Shown in pieces: positions 48,899 to 57,630 of a stretch of DNA of 64,000 bases. Under the pieces are notes generated by a model that saw nothing but the letters and a program-made list of their open reading frames with translations, ran no database searches and was not told the DNA's origin. Origin of the DNA: a virus; IMG/VR virus record IMGVR_UViG_3300036790_000198, positions 1-64,000 of that record. One strand, given 5' to 3'. The position numbers were made by a program, and so were the translations under genes. Positions within the stretch are counted from its first letter, which is position 1, and each line of letters opens with the position of its first letter.

Positions 48899-49495
48899 TT
48901 ACTTCGCGCCCTTGGCCTTAGCACGCGGCGAAGTATCCAACGCGAGAATAACCCCCACACTCCACGCGCTGAAAAGCTCGCAGCATTCAGGATCCTCTCC
49001 GGTAATGCTGACGGAGGTGATCTGGCTCATGAGGTGATTCCGTGTCACGTCCTGGAACGTGGATTCTTTCTCGTAAGCCGGGCGACTCATAATCACAAGG
49101 CTGCGGGCAACATATGCAGTGCTCGCAATGGCGCGTTCCTGAAGCGTGAGAGCCGCGAATGGCTCAGGCACTTCCTCGACCGAGGTGTGGCCTGACTCGT
49201 ATAGCGCCGCGGCCAGCGATGAGCCTATGCCATCGGGCTCGACGAAAATGGTGTCCGTTGGATTGAGTGCGCCACATTCGACGGTGAGGCGCCTAACCTG
49301 CTGACTGAGGTCTCGTGCCCAAGCGGTCACCCCATCAAAACAGGCGAGCGACCAATCGAGCACGACGAGCGGCCAAGCGTTGATCTGCAGTTCATCGTAG
49401 CCGAAGATCACCGCCCCAATCGCATTACGCAATGGCGTCGAGCCGATGACGGCGAACACCGTTGAGAGATGCTTCGGAAGCTCCGGTCGGTTCAA
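48899..49495 (-). CDS. Hypothetical protein between terminase and portal (198 aa)
   Basis: Mixed alpha/beta (GAVIFGYDELQINAWPLVVL, VEPDGIGSSLAAALYESGHT, LQERAIASTAYVARSLVIMS) with an acidic/Cys segment (DPECCELFSAW) and a basic end. Overlaps the terminase end by ATGA-type overlap. Perhaps a head-assembly factor; unrecognised. Confidence 0.5.
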   Translation of the reverse strand: MNRPELPKHLSTVFAVIGSTPLRNAIGAVIFGYDELQINAWPLVVLDWSLACFDGVTAWARDLSQQVRRLTVECGALNPTDTIFVEPDGIGSSLAAALYESGHTSVEEVPEPFAALTLQERAIASTAYVARSLVIMSRPAYEKESTFQDVTRNHLMSQITSVSITGEDPECCELFSAWSVGVILALDTSPRAKAKGAK

Positions 49496-50838
49496 AGGAG
49501 TTCCTTGCGAAAGAATCCGCCGACGGGCTCGGTCAGCATGAGTTCTGTTATGGCCCAGACTGCGGCGTCTAGGCGGTCGGGCGAGTACCCCATGACGGCC
49601 GTGTCAAAATCCACCGTCATCTCGCAGAGCTGGTCCTCGAGCTGAGGGTGATTACCGACATGATGGACGCGGCCCTGCTCATAAAGCGCCGCGACCGGTT
49701 CCGCACGCCGCGCCTTACCCCGGCTCGCATGCACGGCCTTGTACGGGACTGATGGGTCAACGGTGCGCAGGGTTGCCTCGACCATATCCCCGCCGTTATT
49801 CACCTCGGCGACGATTCGGTCGGCCTTGTACTTGCGGTAGAGACCGATGGCCTTTCTCGCCCACTCAAGCGGTTGGTAGCGACCGGAGAGATCCTCCAGC
49901 ACGAACGCTTCCTGAGTCCCTGACATGCCAGCGACTACGATGCCGGTCTCATCGGATTTTTCCTCGCTCGAAACGGCGGGATCAATCGCAATCACGATGC
50001 GCTGTAATGCCGGGACACCAAAGACGCGCAGTTCTTCAATTCTCGAACGTCGCCAGAGCGCGCCGGGAACATCCTCGAGCAGCTCGGCCAGCAACTCTTG
50101 GCGCCCGAGTCTCGTGCCTTCGTACTTGCGCACAATGGACGAGAGAAACGACGGCGCCAAGTTGGAGCGATTCTCGTACGTACTGCCGCGCGTGACGACA
50201 ACGCCGTCGCCTTCGCGTGCAAGCAAATCCTTCAGAAGCTTTACCGGCTTCGGGGTTGTGGCTACAACGCAGCGCGGGTTATTCCCCTGGCGCAGCCCGA
50301 ACTGAAGCATGTCGTACGACTCAGGATAGGACCACGCGGCGAGCTCATCGCAGACTGCGGCATCATGCTGCGGGCCTCTTAATCGCTCGGGCTCATCCGC
50401 TGAGTACGTCGTGGCCATGGCGCCATTGGGCCATGTGAGCCTGCGCTTTGACGGTTCATAGAGCGGTCGATTCCAAGGCGGGCTCACGGCTAAAATGCCG
50501 GCAGGTCCCTCCACGAGCACCTCGCGGGCATCCGCAGCAGTAGGCGCAACGAGTGCGATGCGGCCGGCGCGGGCCGCTTGGACCTCTCCGCGGACCCACT
50601 CCGACAAAGTCATGGTCTTGCCGAACCCGCGGCCCGCCAAAATGAGCCAGACATTCCAATCGCCAAGTGGCGCTAACTGATTCGGACGCGCCCACCAGCC
50701 CGTCCAGTCCCACTGAAAATTACGTGCTTCCTGTGCTGTCAGCCGGCTCAGAACTTGCTCTTGCTGCTCCTGCGGCAGCGCCGCCAGCAATTCGACTGGA
50801 GACCGATTGGAGGAGGGCAAGATTTCGTTCACGGGCAT
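49492..50838 (-). CDS. terL: Terminase large subunit (448 aa)
   Basis: Packages DNA into the prohead. Walker A: LILAGRGFGKTMTLSEWVRG (~residues 65-85); Walker B-type DAAVCDELAAW; ATPase coupling segment VVATTPKP. Nuclease domain: IAIDPAVSSEEKSDETGIVV with its first Asp, a second at IVAEVNNGGD, and a third at YSPDRLDAAVWAI. Complete. Preceded by the small subunit with 119-nt overlap, and followed by the portal region. Confidence 0.92.
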   Translation of the reverse strand: MPVNEILPSSNRSPVELLAALPQEQQEQVLSRLTAQEARNFQWDWTGWWARPNQLAPLGDWNVWLILAGRGFGKTMTLSEWVRGEVQAARAGRIALVAPTAADAREVLVEGPAGILAVSPPWNRPLYEPSKRRLTWPNGAMATTYSADEPERLRGPQHDAAVCDELAAWSYPESYDMLQFGLRQGNNPRCVVATTPKPVKLLKDLLAREGDGVVVTRGSTYENRSNLAPSFLSSIVRKYEGTRLGRQELLAELLEDVPGALWRRSRIEELRVFGVPALQRIVIAIDPAVSSEEKSDETGIVVAGMSGTQEAFVLEDLSGRYQPLEWARKAIGLYRKYKADRIVAEVNNGGDMVEATLRTVDPSVPYKAVHASRGKARRAEPVAALYEQGRVHHVGNHPQLEDQLCEMTVDFDTAVMGYSPDRLDAAVWAITELMLTEPVGGFFRKELL

Positions 50839-51289
50839 TGTCGATCTCGATCGGGCCGCCGTCCGGCCCGCTGATCTCTTGCGAGACCTTCTCGCCGTAC
50901 CTCTTGGCGTTCATCCGCGCGAGACGCCACTTCATGGTGTCTACCCGAAGCCTGGAACGCTGAATGTGCTCTCCGTTGACGCGATAGCCGGCATTCTCTG
51001 GGTCGTTGACCGACATCCAGTCGTTGATGCCGTTGTCGGCCACTTCCTGGATGTCATCAAAGCCAAGCTCGGCTCTCGTTTCCTGTGCTATCGCGTACTG
51101 TGCGGAAAATTCGGGATGCTGCGCGCGCCACAATGAAATAGTAGACGCGCAAGGCATTGATTCGTCGCGGCATATTGACCGTAGCGACTCTCCCTCAACC
51201 ATCCGCTCGCAGAATCGAGTCGCAAGCTCGGTGGTATAAAGGCTCGGCCTGCCGACTGAACGGCTTGCCGGCCGCTCAGTGTCGGTCAT
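50720..51289 (-). CDS. terS: Terminase small subunit (189 aa)
   Basis: Recognises phage DNA for packaging. ATG 51289 follows GGAG ~7 nt upstream; a longer in-frame extension is shadow. RPSLYTTELATRFCERMVEG and SLRSICRDESMPCASTISLW give an N-terminal HTH like Sf6-type small terminases, then a helical body (EIDNARERNLALLQSVSSRI). The C-terminal ~120 nt overlap the large subunit. Confidence 0.85.
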   Translation of the reverse strand: MTDTERPASRSVGRPSLYTTELATRFCERMVEGESLRSICRDESMPCASTISLWRAQHPEFSAQYAIAQETRAELGFDDIQEVADNGINDWMSVNDPENAGYRVNGEHIQRSRLRVDTMKWRLARMNAKRYGEKVSQEISGPDGGPIEIDNARERNLALLQSVSSRIAGGAAAGAARASSEPADSTGST

Positions 51290-51556
51290 GGGAATCTCCG
51301 GATTATGTGCTCGGTCTGTTGAAACGAAAATCAATGCCCCTCGCCGGCAGGCCCACTGGCTTTTCTAGGATGGAGCCGCAAGCCCGCGTATGCCTCGGCC
51401 GCACAACCGTAGGCGCCGTGTCAGGGGCGCTCGCTCGTCACGGGAAGCGCAGGCAATGCATCGTATGGGGCGGACCCTGATCCAGGACCACTGGTAGGCG
51501 TAAGCCTTTACGGCCCAACCGCCTCGGCAAGCGATATTTATACGTCCACGAAGCGC
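51290..51556. other. Noncoding gap before the terminase genes
   Basis: I see no convincing gene, tRNA or terminator. The sequence next to the small terminase start may be the packaging-site (pac/cos) region or its promoter, since this is the usual location, but no motif confirms it. Confidence 0.4.
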
Positions 51557-51769
51557 TCACCCATGCTCCCACCACCGCACCGCCCGGCAGACTTGGTGAA
51601 TCGCGAACGTCACGAGGAGTCCGACGAACCAGTGCACCGTACTCATGTCCGGCTCGCCGAACGAATACACCATGCCGAGGAGGCTGACGAGAAAGGCGCT
51701 ACCGGTGAGCGCAAGCGCCAGTTTCAGCGGCTTGCTGGTGAGTTCGATCTGGGTGATTTCGCGGCTCAT
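51557..51769 (-). CDS. Two-helix membrane protein (70 aa)
   Basis: Hydrophobic stretches KLALALTGSAFLVSLLGMVY and STVHWFVGLLVTFAIHQV flank an acidic hinge (GEPDM). Size and two-TM topology would suit a holin, yet it lies upstream of terminase, away from the putative lysis genes. Function unknown. Confidence 0.55.
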   Translation of the reverse strand: MSREITQIELTSKPLKLALALTGSAFLVSLLGMVYSFGEPDMSTVHWFVGLLVTFAIHQVCRAVRWWEHG

Positions 51770-51873
51770 CGGCTTATTTTGGGCGCGCGCAGAGGACGGA
51801 GCAGTCGGGGTGCATGCTGGCAGCCTTCAAGGGGCTGGCGTTCAAGATTGTCGGGCCTCACAGACAAGCCCAT
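51766..51873 (-). CDS. Possible leaderless 35-aa ORF after the late promoter
   Basis: ATG at 51873 lies just after the predicted transcription start of the TTGACA promoter, and its stop overlaps the 51769 start (TGA/ATG). The product (MGLSVRPDNLERQPLEGCQH...) is short and unrecognised. Included as possible because of the coupling, not because of composition. Confidence 0.25.
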   Translation of the reverse strand: MGLSVRPDNLERQPLEGCQHAPRLLRPLRAPKISR

Positions 51874-51882
51874 AAGCGCGAA

Positions 51883-51911
51883 ACGCTAAGCCACAGCCGC
51901 GGGTTTGTCAA
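51883..51911 (-). promoter_or_regulatory. Putative promoter for terminase/late region
   Basis: On the minus strand: TTGACA (51911-51906), 17-bp spacing, TAGCGT (51888-51883). The -35 overlaps the stop codon of the upstream gene. The -10 is weak, suggesting activator or antitermination dependence. Confidence 0.5.
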
Positions 51912-52639
51912 GCACCCTCCTTCGCGTGTGATGTCGCAACGTCCTCGCCTTCGTGCAGGTAGTCGTAAATCCGGTGATCGATGTAGCCGCGCGCGCGGGC
52001 CAACCATCGCTCATACCGCCCCTGGGTCGCCGTGTACGGACTCATGAGCTTGGCCCGCCAGACCTCCTCGGTAACGCCGAGGTAGATCGCGTAGAGCCCG
52101 GGAATGCGCGTAAAGATGGGCTGACACCAGTCATGCACCAGGACCAACTGGCAAAGCTCATCGCCGTAGTGTGTCGGTTCGCCAGAGAGGCCGACAATCT
52201 GCACTGGCCAGCGGTCGGTTTCAGCGAGCTCGGCCATGGCACGGCGCAACGTGCGGTGGAGATCCTCGTACACCGAGCCATCAAGGCCGAAGCTGTACAT
52301 GGCGGCAAGGTAGGCGGGCCCCTCAAGTCCTCCCTGTGGTGGCCGGCCTGGCTCGCGGATCTGCCCCGCCAGTGCTTGGCCTAATTCCGCGTGCGAATGG
52401 AGCCTGGGACGCGCCACCCGACTCTGCTTGCCCTTGACGCTCTCGGGGAGACGTTCGCGGTTCTCATGGCGCTCGCGTTTCTCGCGCTCTTCCGGGGTGT
52501 CGAGACCGGCTAGCGCGCGCATGAGTTGGCGGCGCCGGGGAGCGCCGGGACCGTAGAGGGCAGCAGATTCTCCGGCGGCTTGTTTGAGATCGATGCCGTG
52601 AGCGCTTGCGGCGGAGAAGAGGCGCTCGATTGCTTTCAT
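51908..52639 (-). CDS. Hypothetical protein (243 aa) just before the late region
   Basis: A charged N-terminus (RRRQLMRALAGLDTPEEREK) and a domain with RWPVQIVGLSGEPTHYGDEL, IPGLYAIYLGVTEEVWRAKL then RYERWLARARGYIDHRIYDY. Its position, last gene before terminase, is where lambdoid late regulators (Q-like) sit, but no zinc finger or other Q hallmark is visible. The function is unassigned. Confidence 0.55.
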   Translation of the reverse strand: MKAIERLFSAASAHGIDLKQAAGESAALYGPGAPRRRQLMRALAGLDTPEEREKRERHENRERLPESVKGKQSRVARPRLHSHAELGQALAGQIREPGRPPQGGLEGPAYLAAMYSFGLDGSVYEDLHRTLRRAMAELAETDRWPVQIVGLSGEPTHYGDELCQLVLVHDWCQPIFTRIPGLYAIYLGVTEEVWRAKLMSPYTATQGRYERWLARARGYIDHRIYDYLHEGEDVATSHAKEGA

Positions 52640-52935
52640 GGTGTGCGATTGCTCCGGAAGTTTTTGATAAGAGCCTGCGGCAAGTGAGCTGTGTAATATT
52701 CAGCCGCGCGCTCATCACGCTTGCGTCTGGCAGAATCGTGCGCTCTGTGCTCCGGACAACAGTAATTACGCTGCGCCGGGCCACCATTTGGGTTTTTCTT
52801 TGGGACGAACGATTCACCACACCATTTGCAGCGAAGGAGATTGCCGCCCCCAAGCGGTTGCTCGCTGATACGGCCCGCTACGCGCTGGCGCCCCATCAAC
52901 TCTACGATTCCCCATGCCTCAAACTTCTCAGCCAT
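52636..52935 (-). CDS. Phage 'GIVELMGRQRVAGRISE' protein fused to a zinc finger (99 aa)
   Basis: Residues 1-35 (FEAWGIVELMGRQRVAGRIS) match a short phage family that normally continues with a beta domain. Here residues ~37-75 instead hold RCKWCGESFVPKKNPNGG and CCPEHRAH, a Cys/His set of zinc-ribbon type. The start is ATG 52935. Unusual combination; function unknown. Overlaps both neighbours. Confidence 0.6.
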   Translation of the reverse strand: MAEKFEAWGIVELMGRQRVAGRISEQPLGGGNLLRCKWCGESFVPKKNPNGGPAQRNYCCPEHRAHDSARRKRDERAAEYYTAHLPQALIKNFRSNRTP

Positions 52936-53272
52936 GTTCATTTCTCCGATGATTCGCAATCTCAAGCAGGACGGCCGCATGGCATATGTCAGGCTCGCCA
53001 GGTTTCGGGAGCGGACACCAGCACGCGAGATTCTTGCCGCCCAGATCCGCTCGTAGCCGGTCGTCGGTAAAGACGAAATATCGGTTGTTCAGTCCATTGA
53101 ACTGCCGCCGTAGTAGCGCGCGAAACAGTCGCACGGCAGTCTCGGCATCGGGCACGCCCTCATCGTCGATCCTGTACGGATTGCCCCAGCGGCTCTGGCG
53201 ACTCACGATGATGGTGTTCGGCGGCTTACGCCAGCCCTTAGCCCGACGTAACTGAATGCGCTCGGGTTTCAT
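52928..53272 (-). CDS. DUF4326 family protein (114 aa)
   Basis: MKPERIQLRRAKGWRKPPNT, then VSRQSRWGNPYRIDDEG and the C-terminal NLACWCPLPKPGEPDICHAA are diagnostic of DUF4326, often found in phages and nucleotide-related loci; the CWCP..CH motif suggests a metal or catalytic site. Start at 53272. Confidence 0.75.
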   Translation of the reverse strand: MKPERIQLRRAKGWRKPPNTIIVSRQSRWGNPYRIDDEGVPDAETAVRLFRALLRRQFNGLNNRYFVFTDDRLRADLGGKNLACWCPLPKPGEPDICHAAVLLEIANHRRNEHG

Positions 53273-53742
53273 CGCGGCGGCCAAATCGTCACAGTAATTC
53301 CGTATCTGGCATTGAGCTGTTTCAGTTTGTTGATTTTCGTCTGCGTCAATTTCCCCGTCGCATCGATGAGTTCGATGTAGGGCGGACCGGCCAGTGCGGC
53401 GAGAAAATCGACTCTGTACACGATTCCACCTTCGAGACGAAACGGCACTTGTCGCGTTACCCAAAGAATCTCTCCAGCCGCGCGTCGCAGCTCGAGCCAT
53501 TGCCAGCAGCGAGCCTCCAGGCGACTGTCAAAGCGAACGCCGTCGGCCACGATGGGATCGTTGTGGTACTTCCTGGCCTCACCTCGTGGCTTGAGAGCGG
53601 CGCTCTGCGTTGACCCGCCATCGGTGTATGGTGTTGCGGCCCCCATCGGCGCCACCATGCCGGCGGGGAGTTTTGCGAGGTCTAATGAAGTCCAGCGTTT
53701 CATAACAGCGGTTGAGATTCTAACATCATCACTGCGTATCAT
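53269..53742 (-). CDS. DUF1064 family, Holliday-junction-resolvase-like (157 aa)
   Basis: KYHNDPIVADGVRFDSRLEA, GEILWVTRQVPFRLEGG and IELIDATGKLTQTKINKLKQ match DUF1064, a PD-(D/E)XK-like family found in replication modules. The usual FDS.xEA residues, ID and K are retained. Start is uncertain (53742, 53772 or 53703); 53742 has AGAGAG upstream. Possible role in resolving recombination intermediates. Confidence 0.65.
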   Translation of the reverse strand: MIRSDDVRISTAVMKRWTSLDLAKLPAGMVAPMGAATPYTDGGSTQSAALKPRGEARKYHNDPIVADGVRFDSRLEARCWQWLELRRAAGEILWVTRQVPFRLEGGIVYRVDFLAALAGPPYIELIDATGKLTQTKINKLKQLNARYGITVTIWPPR

Positions 53743-53961
53743 TTCAGAGTCTCTCTTCTCAGTACCATGCACCCGGAGGGTTCCGAATAAGACCCCCTAA
53801 CCCCCAGCGAGATTTTCGCTGAAAGCCGGGGGCCTTCGGTTCTGCACCCATCAGGCCCTTACGGGATACCCAGACGTTATTTCAGTTCGCGTCCGGGTCA
53901 CCCGACAGACCCCACGAACCGACAGATTTGATAACGCGCCGTGTCGAGGGCGCGCAGAACA
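53743..53961. other. Intergenic region with nested stem-loop
   Basis: No gene recognised. A nested hairpin at 53801-53832 (CCCCC...GGGGG outer; AGCGA...TCGCT inner) lies upstream of the DUF1064 gene and downstream of the primase gene on the same transcript. It may be an RNA-processing or attenuation element. Confidence 0.45.
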
Positions 53962-54798
53962 TCAACTCGCTTGGCGAAGACATTCCACGACATGAATCAG
54001 TCCGAGACGCTGATGCATGTCGTTGAAGTCCTCTGAAATTTCAGGCGGCATTACCCACCGAAGTCCTGTTGCTTTTGCTGCTTGCTCGCCGGCCTTCGAG
54101 ACATCGTTATCTGCGCACACGATCGCCTCGGAGAACTGCGGCGCGACGGCGGTGAGGTTTGCGGCGCTGAAACAGACCACAATCATCCATGGACCTGGCA
54201 GGAGATCGAATGCAGCCTTGAGCGTCAATCCCGTCGCGTAGCCCTCACAGAGCGCCGTACGGCGGGCTCGGGGAGGTCCCAGTCGATGGATGCCCCCTTT
54301 CGTGCGCCCGCCCGTCAGAAACCGTTTGGTGCCGTCCTGGGCGATAGTCTGCATGCTGATGAGGCGCGAGTAATCCTCCGCAGCGCGGATCGGAATGAGG
54401 AGGAGTCCGTCATGGACGAGGCCCAATGTGTGCTTGAAGCCTTTGCTCGTGAGATAGGGGTGCGTATTCGCTTTGGCCGCGCAGAGCATGCGCATCGCTT
54501 CCCGTTCAACGGTCTTTGCCCGTCGCGCTTGTTCACGGGCAAACTGTTTCTCGCGTTCTCTTGCCTCTCGCAGGAGCTGCCGCGATTCGGCATCGTCCCG
54601 GTGAGTCTCGTCGTGCCAGAGAGCAGAAAGATTGCTCGACCAGTCGCCATAGAGTGCAAGCGTCGGGCTGATGACTCGGCACCAACCGGAACGGTTGGAT
54701 CTGCCTTTCCCGATGCCGGGGAAGCGCAGCCAGCGGCCGGGCGTGAATTCTTTTGGCGGCGTCATACCGGCGGCGAGCAGGGTTTCCTGCAGCGTCAA
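53962..54798 (-). CDS. Toprim-domain primase-like protein (278 aa)
   Basis: Residues ~165-260: ALCEGYATGLTLKAAFD contains the Toprim Glu, and EAIVCADNDVSKAGEQAA contains the DxD-like DND, followed by a lysine-rich linker (AAKATGLRWVMPPE). The N-terminal part (GIGKGRSNRSGWCRVISPTL) is like P4-type/plasmid primase accessory regions; no full polymerase core is seen. Probably a primase or primase-helicase partner. Overlaps the helicase by ATGA. Confidence 0.75.
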   Translation of the reverse strand: MTLQETLLAAGMTPPKEFTPGRWLRFPGIGKGRSNRSGWCRVISPTLALYGDWSSNLSALWHDETHRDDAESRQLLREAREREKQFAREQARRAKTVEREAMRMLCAAKANTHPYLTSKGFKHTLGLVHDGLLLIPIRAAEDYSRLISMQTIAQDGTKRFLTGGRTKGGIHRLGPPRARRTALCEGYATGLTLKAAFDLLPGPWMIVVCFSAANLTAVAPQFSEAIVCADNDVSKAGEQAAKATGLRWVMPPEISEDFNDMHQRLGLIHVVECLRQAS

Positions 54799-56336
54799 GC
54801 GGACGCTCTTTTGCGAAATGCGATATTGAGCGAGCGCACCTTATTTTCGGTCGCGCGAGTCGGGACCTCGGCCTGTGTGAAATCGAAGATCCAATCACGC
54901 TGCGGCCAATCTCCGGTTATATCCTTGAAAAGGTGCGATGCCCGTCCCTGCGGTTTCTTGGATGTCTTGGCAATCCAACACAGTTGTCGCCAAAGATGGT
55001 GGGAGTCGTGGGCAGCGACTTGCTTGCCGATCTTGATTTCGAGCATCTCGCCGGCTGATTCGGCGGCATTCGCCCGCGTCTGTTTCTCAAACCCGCAGGA
55101 CATGCACCGACGAGTGAAGGGTTGAAATCCGCACTGCGGACAGCCGTGAGACTCGCTGCCCTCCTCGTCCTTCCTGATGACCTTATCGAGCTTCTCGGCC
55201 ATATCGAGCGTAGCGAATCCTTCATGATAGACGCGTTCGAAATCTTCGCGGAATCGCCTAAAATTTCCACTGTGATCGAGAAAAATGCAGTTGACCTTTC
55301 CGGTTTCCGGCGAGCACCTAAGTCCTCGTCCCCACATCTGGATAGCAGTCGAAAGCGACTTTCGTAATGGCCGAGCGTCAATCACGCATCCGATATCCTG
55401 GACATCAAAGCCCTTAGCTAACGCCTCCACTGACACCAGAACGCGAATCTGAGAATCTGGCTTACGGAATTCCCGGAGCAATTCCTGTCGTTCCGCATCC
55501 TTGGTCTCACTTGTATAGCTTGATGCGAAGATGCCGGCTTGGTTGAAACGGCCGACCAACTCTGTGCAGTAGGCAATGTCGGGACCAAATGAGATGGTCT
55601 TTCGACCCTCCCCATGTTTGACCCATTCCGCTACTACATCGCCAATGATCTGCAGCTCTCGCTCGGAAGCTGCGCCAGCAGCCCATTCGCCATTGCTATT
55701 CGTCTTGGCGTCCGCCATGTCCGGCGTAACGCAGGTGAGAATGTGCATCGGAACGAGAATGCCCTGATCGGTCAATTCCTTCATGGTGGCCGCATTCACC
55801 ATGTGATCGAAATAGAGCCCCAGTCCCTTGGTGCAGGGTGTCGCAGTAAGGCCGACAACGGCAACTCCAGGATGCAGACCAGACAATTTCTCTTTTGTAG
55901 CTGTGAATTGTGTATGCGCCTCATCGATCACGATCACATCGGCCGGCGGCCAATACCCGCGCGCCTGGATTGTCTGAATCGAGCAGATTTGAAACGGCAG
56001 CGCATTGTTTCGGCGAGGATGATTCGCCTGGATCACGCCATGCTCCGTGAGGCCATACTCATCCGCCCGGGCGGACGTCTGGTCAATCAATGCCGTACGA
56101 TCACAGACAAAGATGGCGGTTTTGTTCTTCTTCAGCGCCTCATTAATGACGCGTAAACCGAGGAACGTTTTGCCAGCGCCAGTGGGCGCCACGAGCAACT
56201 GTCGAAAATGGCGTGCGCGCAGCCCTTCTCGGAGCTTCTCATGGGCGGTTTCCTGAAACGGACGTGGCGCCGGAAAGCATGCGCTGACGGCGCGAAGTCC
56301 TTCATACCCAAACATCGAAGACGGCTGCGCGTTCAC
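54795..56336 (-). CDS. SF2 DNA helicase with C-terminal zinc ribbon (513 aa)
   Basis: Walker A RQLLVAPTGAGKTFLGLRVI; DEAH box VIVIDEAHTQF; motif III VGLTATPCTKG; motif VI IQMWGRGLRCSPETG. C-terminus: CPQCGFQPFTRRCMSCGFEK, a zinc ribbon, then a Trp-rich end (FKDITGDWPQRDWIFDF). This resembles phage and restriction-type SF2 helicases. Placed with primase-like and replication genes, it is likely the replicative or recombination helicase of this phage. Confidence 0.85.
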   Translation of the reverse strand: MNAQPSSMFGYEGLRAVSACFPAPRPFQETAHEKLREGLRARHFRQLLVAPTGAGKTFLGLRVINEALKKNKTAIFVCDRTALIDQTSARADEYGLTEHGVIQANHPRRNNALPFQICSIQTIQARGYWPPADVIVIDEAHTQFTATKEKLSGLHPGVAVVGLTATPCTKGLGLYFDHMVNAATMKELTDQGILVPMHILTCVTPDMADAKTNSNGEWAAGAASERELQIIGDVVAEWVKHGEGRKTISFGPDIAYCTELVGRFNQAGIFASSYTSETKDAERQELLREFRKPDSQIRVLVSVEALAKGFDVQDIGCVIDARPLRKSLSTAIQMWGRGLRCSPETGKVNCIFLDHSGNFRRFREDFERVYHEGFATLDMAEKLDKVIRKDEEGSESHGCPQCGFQPFTRRCMSCGFEKQTRANAAESAGEMLEIKIGKQVAAHDSHHLWRQLCWIAKTSKKPQGRASHLFKDITGDWPQRDWIFDFTQAEVPTRATENKVRSLNIAFRKRASA

Positions 56337-57079
56337 GCGGCTTTCTTTCCCAACTGTTTCTCGAGTTCCGCGACGCGCTTTTCAAGTCTTGCAGTCTTCC
56401 GCTGCTCGCTCGCCAACAGCTTCTCCACGGAAGCTTTGCCATTCATGAAACCATTTCGGCTCACTTTAAGAGCCGCAATCTCGGCCGCCTGGCGCTTGAT
56501 TTCAGCAGCGGCGGCGGCTAACTTGTCATCGGCTCCCAACACTTTGGCGAGTGAGGCTTCGCGCTCCTTCGCGGCGAGTTCGAGGACGGCTTCCTCGTTA
56601 TCGTCGGGCTCTGAGCCGTCCGATTCTGGTTCCGGCTTCGCGGTGGCGGCCTTGAGCTGTTCGGCCTTTGGAAGATCAACGACGGCGGCAGCTTTTTCTG
56701 GGGTGCGCTGCCCGATGGTCTGCGCGTCCGACTTTTGGGTATCTTTTTCTTTCTTATCAGTGGCTTGCGGACCCGCCCGGCCAGGCGGATTGTTAGGTTG
56801 TCGGGGTGTGGCAAGCTTCAAAAGCGCTTCGCCGATGCTCTTTGCCTCGATCTGTGGCTGCCGCGCAATCTGCATATATTTCTGCGCAGTACGTTCGGCG
56901 ATTGCCGAGCAATTCTCCGACATCCATGTGAGCCATTTCCCCTCGCATCGCTCCCGAGCTTCTAGTAGCAACTTCCCCGCTGCTCGGGCGTGTCCAATGG
57001 CGGACTCTGCATTGGTCAATGCAGCCTCGTGTTCGCGAAGAATCCGGCCGGCCAATGATTCGAGAGAAGGGAGGCTCAC
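56333..57079 (-). CDS. DUF3102-like/coiled-coil protein (248 aa)
   Basis: The N-terminus LAGRILREHEAALTNAESAI, CEGKWLTWMSENCSAIAERT and AQKYMQIARQ match DUF3102-like proteins; residues ~170-245 form a coiled coil (AAAAAEIKRQAAEIAALKVS ... LEKRVAELEKQLG). A Pro/Lys/Glu-rich linker lies between. Such proteins are found near phage and plasmid replication genes. Function unproven. Confidence 0.6.
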   Translation of the reverse strand: MSLPSLESLAGRILREHEAALTNAESAIGHARAAGKLLLEARERCEGKWLTWMSENCSAIAERTAQKYMQIARQPQIEAKSIGEALLKLATPRQPNNPPGRAGPQATDKKEKDTQKSDAQTIGQRTPEKAAAVVDLPKAEQLKAATAKPEPESDGSEPDDNEEAVLELAAKEREASLAKVLGADDKLAAAAAEIKRQAAEIAALKVSRNGFMNGKASVEKLLASEQRKTARLEKRVAELEKQLGKKAA

Positions 57080-57630
57080 GTTGATTTCCTTTCTCGGACA
57101 TATTGGAGAATGTCGCTATGGGCATGGAACCATTCTCGGCTCGCACGATGGACAGCGAAGCGCCGATGTAGCTCGCTTTCCAGCTTTTGCGGACCCGGGA
57201 CGGTTCCGATCAACTCAATCTCGTAGGGACAGCCAGTTTTGAGATCAGCGATACGTGCCTGCGGCGGTCCGGCGGTGAAACCGATTTTCACGAATGGACC
57301 TGCCTTCAGGAAATACACCAATGGGAGCTTGGAACGGTGTTGCGGCAACTGCTTCAGCGCATCCTCCTCTGCGAGATCTGCCATCCATTGGGCTGGTGTT
57401 GGTGGAACATGCCAATGCTCGCTCAGGACGTAAGCCACAAACGCCTTGCGGGCCGGGCGCTTGAATGATTCGAGTCCTTTGGCGCTCGTTCTATCGCAAT
57501 GCCAATAACCGGGATGCTGACTAGAGGGCCAGACCCTAATTAGTTGAAAAGCCATTCCTCGCGCCCGATATGTCATCTCGGAGTTGCAGAAGATATGGTC
57601 ATACTCAGGGCGCGCGGCTAACGGGTTCAT
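57076..57630 (-). CDS. T5orf172/GIY-YIG domain protein (184 aa)
   Basis: Residues ~105-180: LVYFLKAGPFVKIGFTAG, KTGCPYEIELIGTVPGPQKL, ELHRRFAVHRASREWF match the T5orf172/Mug113 branch of GIY-YIG nucleases (Y-F, KIG). The catalytic Arg and Glu positions are approximate. The N-terminal ~100 residues have a WHC/H-rich stretch. Second GIY-YIG protein in the window. Confidence 0.75.
   Translation of the reverse strand: MNPLAARPEYDHIFCNSEMTYRARGMAFQLIRVWPSSQHPGYWHCDRTSAKGLESFKRPARKAFVAYVLSEHWHVPPTPAQWMADLAEEDALKQLPQHRSKLPLVYFLKAGPFVKIGFTAGPPQARIADLKTGCPYEIELIGTVPGPQKLESELHRRFAVHRASREWFHAHSDILQYVRERKST

Noticed and set aside
54082-55125. A 347-aa + strand frame opposite the primase and helicase genes
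   Set aside because: Antisense shadow of two clearly recognised genes; no conserved motifs.
54795-56336. SF2 helicase as a type III or type I restriction subunit
   Set aside because: No methyltransferase or specificity partner lies nearby, and it overlaps a Toprim protein in a replication cluster.
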